NCBI RefSeq assembly: GCF_032884065.1
Contig: NC_088882.1
Span: 37,740,519-37,804,518 of the forward strand
Direction of reading: 5' to 3'
Source of the DNA: Artemia franciscana
Taxonomy: Eukaryota > Arthropoda > Branchiopoda > Anostraca > Artemiidae
DNA length: 64,000 nt
In this document: positions 31,862 to 45,952 of the stretch, in pieces
Position numbering within the stretch: position 1 is the first letter of the stretch
How the letters are laid out: every line of letters starts with the position of its first letter
The notes under the pieces: generated by a model
Databases searched by the model: none
Told to the model about the DNA's origin: nothing
The model's input: only the letters and a program-made list of their open reading frames with translations
Program-made: the position numbers and the translations under genes

Positions 31862-34140
31862 CACTTGATGCCCTTTTTATGCTTTTTCCAAGCATAATAA
31901 TTGCTTTTCTTGCAAATTCAATTTTAAACTAATCTTGGGTGAATTGAATAGGTACAGGTCCTGATTTGATTTTTTGTGGGGTCCTCTAGATATATAGATG
32001 TACATTAAATGTTTAAATAAACTATGCCTGCATAATAGTTTTTGTACATATAAAGTGCAAAATCTCTAATACAGAACTATTCAAATTAAGTCAATGGTAT
32101 GAACTTTTGTGGTTATTGGTCTTCTATTTTATAAAGTGTATGTCATATAATAATAAGCACATTGATATATCTCATCCAGTAATAAAAACTTAAAACAAAT
32201 ATATTAGTTATGTCAGTAGCTCATAATTTATTTTTATTGTCAAAAAAATAATTTCCTTCAAATTTATAATATTTTTTTTGTTCATTTTGATGGTAATGTG
32301 GGGCCCAATTGCTCAAATGACCCTTTATCCAGTCCTGCCTAATCTTTCCAAACTTACCCAAATATATAGCTTATATTAGGGTATATATTTCCCATGCATT
32401 TATTGATTCTTGATTTGTCATGATCAATTCAATTTATGAATAAACTAGATTTGAGAATATTGATGCCAACAGATGTATATAAGGTATACTTTGAAGTAGA
32501 AGAAATAGCTATCATCTGTGAGGGTCTTCAAATGGCTTAAAATTGAATTTGTGACTGAAGCAACTAGTCTATTTTAGAAACAGCTTAGAAACAACCATTG
32601 ACTGCTATTTTGACTTTATTTCTAAGTCACATATGTGAACTGATCAATTTTTACCCATTCAATTGCTTTTCAACTTTATCCCCCCTCTCCCCACCTTTTA
32701 TGGCCAAATATATTTTACCCCAAATTTTCATGTAGCCTATGAAATGAATTTTTCATTATTTTTATTATAAACCTATCAGTTTGAAGAAAAAAGTAAACTT
32801 TTGAGCCCGAGGCCACTTTACAAAGCTGGGTTAGTGGGCACAGGTGCCATAAACCTTGATGTTAGTGTTTCATGGATTTCAGATATAAATGTTTTTGTTG
32901 ATATCAATAGATTTTGTGGTTGGATTCAATTGTCACTTTCCTAATGCTCTTGACTGCTGAAGGAGTTGATTCTAGACTCTCAAATGTATTAAGATAAAAT
33001 TGGCTATACAGTGCTTGAAAGGAATCATTATAGCTAGTATATTTTTAGGTACTCTGTGCTTCCACTCAGCTCTGTAAAACAGGTACCATATAGCCAGTAA
33101 ATCTAAATTAATCTTAAGGGTTACAAATTGCAACAGTTTTGATTTTGGTGTTTTCAAATTGGAAAAAAATTCTATTCAACATATAAAAATCAGCTGAAAT
33201 TGGTTGAGGCAAAATTGAAATTTTTCCATCTTTTCATCTACAATTACAACTTAAAAAGAAAAATTAATCTGTGCTTCAAAAAGTTGGTGATACAAAATAT
33301 GGTACATAGATTATGAATACAGACTCAGTTCTGTGTTTTTACCATTCCTTAGTTGTCCCCCCCCCTCACACACACACATGCATGTGTGCAGGATAAATTG
33401 TGCAATAATATATATTGGATATTACACAAAGTCAGATCTATGCAGAGCAAATATATGCTTCTAATGCCAAAATGCTAGGAAAAAGATGTGTCCTTGTATC
33501 TCACATATCCCTTCCTCACCCCTCCCCCTAAACACAATCATTAAAATGGTTTTGCACACATTTCAAAAATGTCTGGAATCTGCAATGCTCTTCAACATTC
33601 TTGGTCAAATTATTCAATAGATACAGTAACCAATACAGAGTCTTGTATTCCAGGGCAGCAGAGAGGCTGCATAGACACTCAAATAGCTGTTGATTTTATT
33701 GAATAGTTGTCTCCTTTTGAGGGTGATCTGCAATCGCTTTGAAGCCTTGCTACTGGCTTTTTGCTTCATAGGATATCCTGGGCAAAGAAAGAAACATATT
33801 TGGAGATCTTAGAGTGATCCTAGAAATATGTTTCATCCAAATATCCAGATGCCATTGTTATCTCTGATAGCTTTGACATAGCTTCTTCAGCAAAAGATGA
33901 ATCATCTTAAGGAAAGCTGAATCACTTGACAGGAAGTACTGTTTAGCCAAGAAATGAGACTGAAAACCAAAAAATAAAAAATTGCTTCATGCCAAAAGAA
34001 TAAAGCCCATTTTGTGAGTAGGCTATACTGTCTGATTATTTATGAGGAAAAAATCTGAGAATTATTAAAGATAAACCTGATGCTGACTTACTTATTGTAC
34101 TTGGAGTGGTTGAGTATTCAAAGACTATACTAGTGCTACT
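31862..34140. other. Noncoding interval
   Basis: The first ~70 bases are FB2-derived. A C-run with (CA)n is at 33358-33380. The 61-codon minus-strand ORF at 32972 has no recognisable features. I see no gene. Confidence 0.5.
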
Positions 34141-35346
34141 AATAACTCACCACAGCACCAAGCTGCCTGAGGCCAACACAGCTACGCATGCTCCTCTTCC
34201 AACCTAATCTATTTAAAGCCTCCCTCTTTACACCCTCCCAGGAAGTTCCATTTCCTTTAAATCTTTATTTATAACATCCTCCCAACCCGGACGACCTGCT
34301 TTCTGTGTAGCCCCAGATGGTTGGCCAAAAAGGACAATCTTTGGTAATATATCATCCTTCATCCACAGAATGTGGCCTAGCCATCTCAACCTTTCTTTCA
34401 TTATAGCCCTAGAAAGCGGGATTGAACCACACTTTTTGTACAACCTACTGTTTGAAATATGGTCAGTCAGCCAGGTACCTAGAACAATCTGTAGGCAATT
34501 TCTCTGGAAACCATCTAGTAAATTTTCATCTGCTTTATGGAATGCCCATGCTTCAGAGCCATATTTGATCACTGTAGCTTCCAATATTCTAATGTTGCTA
34601 TTCTTCCAAACTTTTTTTAACTGTGAAAAAATACCATGAGCATTAGCTATTCTACTTTTAACATCTTCATTGCTCCCACCATCTTTACTAATAACACTAC
34701 CAAGGTAACTGAAGCTCCCAACCTGATCAATCTTTTTGTTACCTAATGTCACCTGTTCATCTTCACTTATTCCTAGCCTTAGTGACTTAGTCTTCTTAAC
34801 ATTAATTTTCAAGCCTATTTTAGAACCGTGAACTTGCAAAACCTCTAAAAATTCATTTGTTTTGCTCACACTTTCATCTAATATGCTTAAATCATCAGCA
34901 TAGTCTAAGTCCAGGAGCGTTCTTCCTCCCCATTTGATTCCATGGTCTCCAATTGCCTTTCCTGTGCTCCTTAAGACAAAGTCTATCAAAATGATCCATA
35001 TAAAGGGGGATAGAACACAACCCTGATTAACTCCAAATTTAATACAAAACCAGTTGCAAACCTCATTTCCTACCTTAACCGCAGCAGTATTATTCTTGTA
35101 CATAGCACAAATCACTTTAATGTATTTTTCTGGTATACCATATAACAATAAAACTTGTTAACACTCTTCTATCAACAGAATCGAAAGCTTGCTCATAATC
35201 GATAAAACTGAGGACCAAAGGTGTTTGACAACAAAGGGACTTCTCAATTATTGACCTAAGAGTGAAAACTTGGTCGACACATCCTCTACCTTTTCTAAAA
35301 CTGTATTGTTCTTCCCTTAAAACTATGTCTACAGCATGTCTCAGTC
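34141..35346 (-). pseudogene. 5'-truncated non-LTR retrotransposon, reverse transcriptase
   Basis: Minus-strand reverse transcriptase. Motifs in order: YSFRKGRGCVDQVFTLR, FIDYEQAFDSVDRR, a one-base frameshift near 35150-35165, LLLYGIPEKYIK, GVNQGCVLSPF, the catalytic YADD (in LDYADDLSIL), INVKKTKSLRLG, SYLGSVIS, RLRWLGHILWMKDD and AGRPGWEDVINKDLKEM. A second frameshift near 34230 moves the C-terminus (EGVKREALNRLGWKRSM) into another frame, ending in a stop near 34141. The endonuclease and upstream ORF are absent: the 5' end stops near LRHAVDIVLREE, typical 5' truncation. RTE- or CR1-related clades are possible; I cannot assign one. It is non-functional. Confidence 0.88.
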
Positions 35347-35355
35347 TAAAAGGCT

Positions 35356-35475
35356 GATGAGTTTAGGTGTCTAATTGTAATTCAAATAAAAATATTTCTA
35401 ATTGCAAAATGTAATTTGTAATTTACAATGTAATTTGTAATTACAAAATAAAATTGTAATTCAAATGTAATTCTA
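35356..35475. repeat. Short AT-rich tandem repeats (TGTAATTCAAAT-like)
   Basis: Irregular repeats of TAATTTGTAATT, AATGTAATTTG and ATTGTAATTCAAAT, directly upstream of the truncated LINE's 5' end. Confidence 0.7.
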
Positions 35476-35495
35476 ATAATAAAAAGGTAGTCTAG

Positions 35496-35867
35496 GTGAG
35501 TCAAAAATTCAAAGACTATGGACACTATTTATTTGTGATGATATCAACTTGTTGGTGCTGTTACTTTATCATTGTAGTCTACCTGAAACTGAGCCTAAGG
35601 CAACTATTAAAAGTGCAACTTGGAGCATCAAAGCCATTGTTAAGGAGATTGGGAAGGAAAACTTGCAAACTGTTTTTTCTTGCTTATGCAATTCTTAGTC
35701 GCAACACAACTTCCCTTCTGCTTGGACATGTTAAAGTGATTGTGCTTAACCAATTGAGAGAGAAAGAACAGTTTAGGGGATATGTTCCAATGTTTTCTCA
35801 AATTGATGCTTTGAAAGAAGAGATTAAAGCAGCAGGAGAGGTTGCACTTTGTATATTTTATATGTAA
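35496..35867 (+). pseudogene. Possible decayed coding fragment, unidentified
   Basis: An open frame of 123 codons. Its C-terminal part (NQLREKEQFRGYVPMFSQID followed by ALKEEIKAAGE) is charged, helical-looking and protein-like. Its N-terminal part is hydrophobic and less convincing. A second frame from an acceptor-like TTTATCATTGTAG (to 35579) reads LPETEPKATIKSATW..IVKEIGKENLQ before a stop, suggesting one frameshifted ancestral ORF. I do not recognise the family; it may be chance. Confidence 0.3.
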
Positions 35868-36039
35868 AATCTTTATATGTTTAATATGTAATATATGTAA
35901 AGTGTTTGTTGATAGAAGTAAGCAATAAAAAAAAAAACAGTAATTAAAAACAAAAACCATTTAGCTGTTGCTCCTTCCAAATACAAATACTGTGAAAGAA
36001 AGTTGTATCTACATATAATATAATAATACATATAATATG

Positions 36040-36041
<2 letters not shown>

Positions 36042-36120
<79 letters not shown>

Positions 36121-36135
36121 TATATATATATATAT
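36042..36135. repeat. (AT)n microsatellite with one ACAC interruption
   Basis: AT run with TACACATA near 36111-36118. The Ile-Tyr ORF on the minus strand is an artefact. Confidence 0.95.
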
Positions 36136-38801
<2,666 letters not shown>

Positions 38802-39179
38802 TTTTTTTACCTTTTAGTTGTATTTTACCTTTGTTTTTATTTAATAATGAGAAACTTGTTCATTTTTTCTTTTCATTTAACGTTTTCAGGATGATAATGT
38901 CAATAGTAAATTGCTATTGAAAACATAATACAAGTATTACCTACATACTATATGTTACAGTGCTACTACGCATTGAGTTTTTAATATTCTAATTCAACGA
39001 ACCGATAGTTTGAAGGATATCCCTCCCTTCTAATTTAAATTAGAATTAAGGTTGACCTGTATCATATCTGATAGCTTAAAAATTTTAAAAGATAGGGGAG
39101 ACAATTTAAACTCTAATCTTGTATAACTTTTGAAACCCTCACTTTTTATTTGTAATTGTTATGCTACCTTTAATTTATT

Positions 39180-39194
39180 TTTCTCTTACTTTAG
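39180..39194 (+). other. Splice acceptor of the zinc-finger exon
   Basis: A pyrimidine tract TTTCTCTTACTTTAG ends at 39194, six bases before ATG 39200. It indicates at least one upstream 5' UTR exon and disfavours the earlier in-frame ATG at 39161, which lies in the presumed intron. Confidence 0.6.
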
Positions 39195-39199
39195 AAATA

Positions 39200-41203
39200 A
39201 TGAGTTCTACTCTAAGCGATTCTGATGGTGTAGTTCAACCAGTACTCTTACGCCCAAAACTAATCGTTGTCGTGAAAAAGCTGAGAGAGAAGGCTATAGA
39301 AGAATTAACTGCTGGGATCTGGCGTTGTGACTCCTGTGGGAAAACAGAGAAATCATTTTTGATGCTGGATCTTCATTTTGACACTGGCTGTGAAAAACTT
39401 TCACGAAACCTGTCTGGAAGAGACTTGCAGGGAAATGCATTGCTAGTGGTTTCACAGAATTCGTCCACTAATGGATGCTCAAATTCACATGATTCAGAAT
39501 CAGAAACGAAAAGCATAGAAAATCGAGAAATATTTTCTAATAGTCACTTGCTCAGTAAAAACCGCAGAAAATTAGAAAGACACCCAAGAACAAATACGGG
39601 GATAAAATTAAATAAGTGTAATGTAGGCAAGAAGGGCAATCCTCATTCAAGCAATTTGATTGGGTACCAGAGAGTGCATAGAGGTGAAAAACCGTTCAAA
39701 TGTGACGTATGTAACAAAGGCTTTTCTCATTCAAGCCATTTGAATGTGCACCAGAGAGTGCATACAGGTGAAAAACCGTTTAAATGTGACGTATGTAACA
39801 AATGCTTCTCTGATCCAAGCAATTTGATTCGGCACCAGAGAGTGCATAGAGGTGAAAAACCGTTCAAATGTGACGTATGTAACAAAGGCTTTTCTCAATC
39901 AAGCCATTTGGATGTGCACCAGAGAGTGCATTCAGGTGAAAAACCGTTCAAATGTGACGTATGTAATAAAGGCTTTTCTTGTTCAAGCCATTTGAATGTG
40001 CACCAGAGAGTGCACACAGGTGAAAAACCGTTTAAATGTGACGTGTGTAACAAAGGTTTTTCTCGTTCAAGCAATTTGATTGGGCACCAGAGAGTACATA
40101 CAGGTGAAAAACCGTTCAAATGTAATGTATGTAACAAAGGTTTTTCTCGTTCAAGCAATTTGGATGTGCACCAGAGAGTGCATACAGGTGAAAAACCGTT
40201 TAAATGTGACGTATGTAACAAAGGCTTTTCTCAATCAAGCCATTTGGATGTGCACCAGAGAGTGCATTCAGGTGAAAAATCGTTTAAATGTGACGTATGT
40301 AACAAAAACTTTTCTCAATCAAGCCATTTGGATGTGCACCAGAGAGTGCATACAGGTGAAAAACCGTTCAAATGTGACGTATGTAACAAAGGCTTTTCTC
40401 AATCAAGCCATTTGGATGTGCACCAGAGAGTGCATTCAGGTGAAAAACCGTTCAAATGTAACGTATGTAACAAAGGTTTTTCTCGTTCAAGCAATTTGGA
40501 TGTGCACCAGAGAGTGCATTCAGGTGAAAAACCGTTCAAATGTAACGTATGTAACAAAGGTTTTTCTCGTTCAAGCAATTTGGATGTGCACCAGAGAGTG
40601 CATTCAGGTGAAAAACCGTTTAAATGTGACGTATGTAACAAAGGCTTTTCTCAATCAGGCCATTTGGATGTGCACCAGAGAGTGCATTCAGGTGAAAAAT
40701 CGTTTAAATGTGACGTATGTAACAAAAACTTTTCTCAATCAAGTCATTTGGATGTGCACCAGAGAGTGCATTCAGGTGAAAAACCGTTCAAATGTAACGT
40801 ATGTAACAAAGGTTTTTCTCGTTCAAGCAATTTGGATGTGCACCAGAGAGTGCATACAGGTGAAAAACCGTTTAAATGTGACGTATGTAACAAATGCTTC
40901 TCTTGTCCAAGCAATTTGATTCGGCACCAGAGAGTGCATAGAGGTGAAAAACCGTTCAAATGTGACGTATGTAACAAAGGCTTTTCTCAATCAAGCCATT
41001 TGGATGTGCACCAGAGAGTGCATTCAGGTGAAAAACCGTTTAAATGTGACGTATGTAACAAAGGCTTTTCTCAATCAGGCCATTTGGATGTGCACCAGAG
41101 AGTGCATACAGGTGAAAAACCGTTTAAATGTGACGTATGTAACAAAGGTTTTTCTCAGTCAAGCAGTTTGAATATGCACCAAAGATTGTATACACGTGAA
41201 TAA
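39200..41203 (+). CDS. C2H2 zinc-finger protein, 18-finger array
   Basis: Probable nuclear DNA-binding protein of 667 residues from ATG 39200 (chosen because a splice acceptor ends at 39194). The N-terminus carries a C2HC finger (CDSC-x12-H-x4-C, about residues 42-63) and a polar linker. Then comes one dead finger (second Cys replaced by Gly, first His by Tyr). From residue 166 there are 18 fingers of exactly 28 residues (84 bp), consensus FKCDVCNKGFSxSSxLxxHQRVHxGEKP. Fingers 1-17 keep both Cys and both His; finger 18 ends HQRLY and lacks the last His. TGEKP/SGEKP/RGEKP linkers are present. Helix variants are few: QSSHLDV, QSGHLDV, RSSNLDV, RSSNLIG, DPSNLIR, CPSNLIR, CSSHLNV and HSSHLNV. No KRAB, BTB or SCAN domain is visible. 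The frame is intact; target unknown. ORFs in other frames over the array are shadows. Confidence 0.92.
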   Translation: MSSTLSDSDGVVQPVLLRPKLIVVVKKLREKAIEELTAGIWRCDSCGKTEKSFLMLDLHFDTGCEKLSRNLSGRDLQGNALLVVSQNSSTNGCSNSHDSESETKSIENREIFSNSHLLSKNRRKLERHPRTNTGIKLNKCNVGKKGNPHSSNLIGYQRVHRGEKPFKCDVCNKGFSHSSHLNVHQRVHTGEKPFKCDVCNKCFSDPSNLIRHQRVHRGEKPFKCDVCNKGFSQSSHLDVHQRVHSGEKPFKCDVCNKGFSCSSHLNVHQRVHTGEKPFKCDVCNKGFSRSSNLIGHQRVHTGEKPFKCNVCNKGFSRSSNLDVHQRVHTGEKPFKCDVCNKGFSQSSHLDVHQRVHSGEKSFKCDVCNKNFSQSSHLDVHQRVHTGEKPFKCDVCNKGFSQSSHLDVHQRVHSGEKPFKCNVCNKGFSRSSNLDVHQRVHSGEKPFKCNVCNKGFSRSSNLDVHQRVHSGEKPFKCDVCNKGFSQSGHLDVHQRVHSGEKSFKCDVCNKNFSQSSHLDVHQRVHSGEKPFKCNVCNKGFSRSSNLDVHQRVHTGEKPFKCDVCNKCFSCPSNLIRHQRVHRGEKPFKCDVCNKGFSQSSHLDVHQRVHSGEKPFKCDVCNKGFSQSGHLDVHQRVHTGEKPFKCDVCNKGFSQSSSLNMHQRLYTRE

Positions 41204-41280
41204 CCGTTTAAATATGATTTATTAAAAAAGGCCCTCATTAAGCGGTCCATTTGAACAAGCAGAAAATATTACATACTTGT

Positions 41281-41286
41281 AATAAA
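41281..41286 (+). terminator. Candidate polyadenylation signal of the zinc-finger gene
   Basis: AATAAA lies 78 bases after the stop codon, on the sense strand. Nothing else supports cleavage here. Confidence 0.45.
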
Positions 41287-42129
41287 CCCTTCAAACGTGG
41301 CATTTGTTAGAAGGAATTCTCTCAAGTGCTTTAATGAGCCATTGCAAAATTACATTATAGTAAATCCTAACTTAGATGATACTTTTTTTTTCATGAAAAT
41401 TTTGAGTCATTTGTGCTTTCCTTCAATACAGTTTGATAGCCGTGTTTTCTAATAGAATCGTTTGTCAGGTTGTATCCAGGGGGGGGGGGTGTTTGTGGGT
41501 TCGGATCCTCCCCTGGAATGTTCATCCGACTCATAAAAACCACAACAAAAAATGAATATAAACAAATTGGGATGTTTTTTGAAGTTTTTTATATTATATT
41601 TTGTTTGTATATTTTTATTGTATTTTTTAATGTGCCTGAATTTTATACACATGAAGAAAAAAGAGTAAATTTTGAGGTGTGTTGTGTGGTTGAGGTTTGA
41701 ATTGTGAAATGTGTGTAAGTAACTGCTGTTATCAACAATGTTTTTGCTGTCACAGATACGGTGGATGTTCAGTAGGACAGTAGTTTTTAAGCTTTGGGGT
41801 TTTTCTTTTGTCTCTCTGAATTAGTCTGCATCTTTCTTGGTGTTCTTTTAAATCTATTTCTTGTTTATATATTTTATCCTTTGTCTAAACTTTGTAATGA
41901 ACAATTTTAGTTAGTTTCTTACTTTGTCATTAAAAAAAGGTTTTGGTTTAGTATGGTTGTCATCAGCGAAATAAGTATTTAAAACTTTATTTGAATCTTA
42001 TATATAATTGTAGCTGGGCTTTGACTGAGGAGGGTGTCAGCCCATCAGGAGATGCTTCTTACTATGGAAAATATTGTTTTGCCTGTCATAAATTTGACAA
42101 ATTCGAAACAGGATCGGTTGTGATTTATT

Positions 42130-43560
42130 GAGTAAAGGTCTCAGCTAAATTTTGAAGTTTATTTTGACCCAAGCTAAAACGTTCCTAAACTAAATCACTT
42201 CTTTACTGTTAAATGAAACTTTTATAATAGCTTCCAACATTATTATGAGTAAGCTGCTGTAAAGAACAACGCCTATTAAAATAACAAATAGTCTCCTCAA
42301 TTCATTGTTTTTTTTTACAGAAGGTTTTGTTTTGGACCAACAATTAAGGAATTGTACATAGAATTGATATTTTTTTCTATAGTTAGCTGTTTTGTTTTGC
42401 TAAGTAATATTTCCAATTTAAAGTAAAAAGGAGAAAATAAATCTCAATATTGGTTGTATTTAGGTTCTGTATACTCTATTATAGTTATCAGCAAATGACT
42501 TATGGTTTTGAGTTATTGTAAATCTTTCATTCTCAGTTGAAAATCCTTCTCTATTATGCACAGTATTTAGTTTTAGATATTTTTTGGTGAAGTATCCCAT
42601 ACAAATCATTGTTGTCTACTTGCATAATGGTATCATTGTGCTAGAGAGCCTTTAAAGGTGTATAAAGTCAGCTATGATAATTTAATCTTGCGTAGGGTAT
42701 AAACGTAAATCCCTTACGGTTATGCCAGATGGTGTTGGCTGATATTTTCTCAGACGGATTTAAAAGTTTTGTTTATTAGCTTCTCCTACTTAGTAGATTA
42801 TGCCCATAGCTGTAATTTTTTTACATGTGCTAGAACACATGCAGGATCAGTAGCAGGTTATACAAAGAGCACCCTTAAAACTGTCATACCTCTGAAAGCA
42901 TATTTTAATTAATGTAATTTTATTTTGACCCAAAATAAAATATTCCTTAAGAAGGTTGCTTCTTTGCTTTGAAACTATGTTCAATTGATTGTACCATAAC
43001 TTGGCATAAGCTATATGTAGGACGTTTCAAAATGTACTTCATTCATTGTGTTTTTTTGCATCAGGTTTTTTATTGGACCGAAGTAAAGAAAGTATAAATA
43101 TAATTGATATAATTTTTTTTGGTTATATAGTTTGTTATTTTGTTTTGCTAGGTAACGGGAACTAATGTTTCCAATTTAATCCTAAATAGGAGTAAAGAAA
43201 ATAAATGTAATAAAGAGATGTATTTAAGTTTAATATTTCTCTTTTATAACTACCTGCACATGTCCGCAGCTGTTGAATAGTCACCTGGAAGTCCTTATCT
43301 ATGATACACTGTATTCGTTTTTGAATTTTTGAAAGAAAAATCTCACAGAATTAATTGTTGCCAACGTCCGTTAGGGTTTAACAGAGCTAGAAAACCTAGG
43401 GTTGGTTTTTTTCGCCATGATAATTTGCCCTTGCATAGGGGACAAAAATAAATATTTTTTATTTTGGTTATGCCAGATGTTGCTGCAATTTTCTCATATA
43501 TTTCAGAGTTCCCGTTGATTACTTTTCCTTACTCTGTTGCATACAAATTAAATCAGATTT
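42130..43560 (+). repeat. Diverged tandem duplication, ~770-bp unit
   Basis: Unit 1 (about 42130-42800) and unit 2 (about 42910-43560) share, in order: TTCATTGTKTTTTTTT, ATTGGACC-like TTTTGGACCAA, AATTGATAT, GTTTTGTTTTGCTAAGTAA, TTTCCAATTTAA, GAAAATAAAT, a GTCCTTCTCTATTATGCAC-like block, and GGTTATGCCAGATG..TTTTCTCA. Strong divergence implies an old event. Noncoding. Confidence 0.75.
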
Positions 43561-44194
43561 GCAATAGATATAAATTTTCTTGATTTAAGCCTAACAGGGC
43601 TTTATTTAATCCGCTTAAGTTTGCTTTGCTTTCTAAGATGTGCAAAAGACTTATCGAGTTCAACTAAATTATTTTCCTTCCTGAAATTCTTCCCACCACT
43701 GTTTTTTAAGCCTGCCATTCTTTCCTTTTTGGTTCCTTTTCTTTGATTTGTGTTATTTACATTTGATCCGTAAGTTTTTGATGAATAATTTTATAGTGTT
43801 TTAATTTATTTTTTGTAATTTTTAAAGATTATCAAAATACTTTTATTTGATGTATGTAGTTTTCAGGTCAGCTATTACTTATGGACAATAAGCAATAAAA
43901 GTCTATCTGAAAATGTTTGTGTGTGTTTATAACTGATTTTAAAGCACAGAAAGACAATTTGAAGTAAATGAATCTTTTCAAAAACTATTGAAAGCCGAAC
44001 TTCATTGAAAAAAACCTCGGCTTAAATAAAGGGCTAAGCGCTACAAAATAATATAATTAAATACCTTGAATTTGGTAAGCTTAAGGATAGAAAATTGCTG
44101 TTTATGTAACTTAAAAAAATTGTCAATTTTTTTCATGTCTTAAAGACATCGATTATATTTATAACAAAAGAAATGTGGTGATGATGTTTTTCTA

Positions 44195-44620
44195 ACAACT
44201 TTTTGTAATCCCTTATTAAAATATATACAAATATTTTTGTAATTATCCGTTTTTTGTTTCTACGCAATTTAATGACTATTCTTATTGATGTCTATTCAAA
44301 GGTATTTGGTTATTACCGCAAGTCCGATTTCTACTAAGCTTCAAACTTTTGATTTTTTTCAAGGTTTAGAATTTTTGTAATCTCCTGTCAAAATGAGAAT
44401 CATAATTTGTAATAATTGCAAATCTTTGTTTTTTGGGCCTTCCTACAGACATATTTAACCGGGTGCGTTCAAACGGGTTTTCTTTTTTAAGGGATTGACT
44501 TGTTGTAATTCCTTGTCAAAATATCTGCAAATATTGTTGCAATGATCAGTTTTTTGCTTTTTAAACACTTTAATATAAACTTCTCCATGTAGGAAAATCT
44601 TGGATTTTTCCGCACAAGTG
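44195..44620 (+). repeat. Three diverged ~150-bp tandem units
   Basis: The block TTGTAATCCC..AAAATAT..CAAATATTTTTG..TCCGTTTTTTG recurs at about 44200, 44375 and 44492 with decreasing similarity. Confidence 0.6.
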
Positions 44621-44813
44621 TGACAACGTCATTGCAATACTGGTTTATATAAAAAGGACTTCACTCACATAATTTATTTCAAAAATTAAGCCTCTTAATG
44701 AATTTTCTCAAACTTCTGACCTATATTGATTGTTTTTTAGGCCATGTTTTCTCTGGATGCCAATTTTTTAGAAAAAATATCGAGTTGTTTTCGAGAAAAA
44801 AACATACTTACCT

Positions 44814-45652
<839 letters not shown>

Positions 45653-45952
45653 ATTAAATAAAAAAAACAAGTTTTTTTAGCTGAAAGTAAGGAGCGACAT
45701 TAAAACTTAAAACGACCAGAAATTACTTCGTATATGAAAGAGGCTGCTTCCTCATCAACGCCTCGCTCTTTACGCTAAAGTTTGACTCTGTCTCTCAATT
45801 CTTCTTTTTAAAAGAGTAAAAAACTTCAGCGTAAAGAGCGGGGCGTTGATGAGGAAGCAGCCTCTTTCATATACGAAGTAATTTCTGGTCGTTTTAAGTT
45901 TTAATGTCGCTCCTTACTTTCAGTTAAAAAAACTTGTTTTTTTTTATTTAAT
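45653..45952. mobile_element. Near-perfect 300-bp foldback element
   Basis: Two ~130-bp arms (45653-45783, 45823-45952) are almost perfectly complementary around a ~40-bp loop. The arm begins ATTAAATAAAAAAAACAAG and includes AGCTGAAAGTAAGGAGCGAC, ACGAAGTAATTTCTGGTCG, GAAGCAGCCTCTTTCAT and CGCTCTTTACGC. The arm sequence recurs singly in the dispersed repeats at about 46380-46480 and 50760-51200. No coding content. A recent insertion or inverted duplication is likely, given arm identity. Confidence 0.85.

Larger units (their letters stand above)
41287..44813. other. Noncoding interval downstream of the zinc-finger gene
   Basis: AT-rich, holding the diverged duplications listed separately. Short ORFs (41449-41700) straddle a G-run at 41479-41489 and have no domain. 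Confidence 0.5.

Noticed and set aside
39895..41171. Long ORFs in other frames and on the antisense strand of the zinc-finger array
   Set aside because: They are shadows caused by an 84-bp repeat with no stops in several frames; only the C2H2 frame has family motifs.
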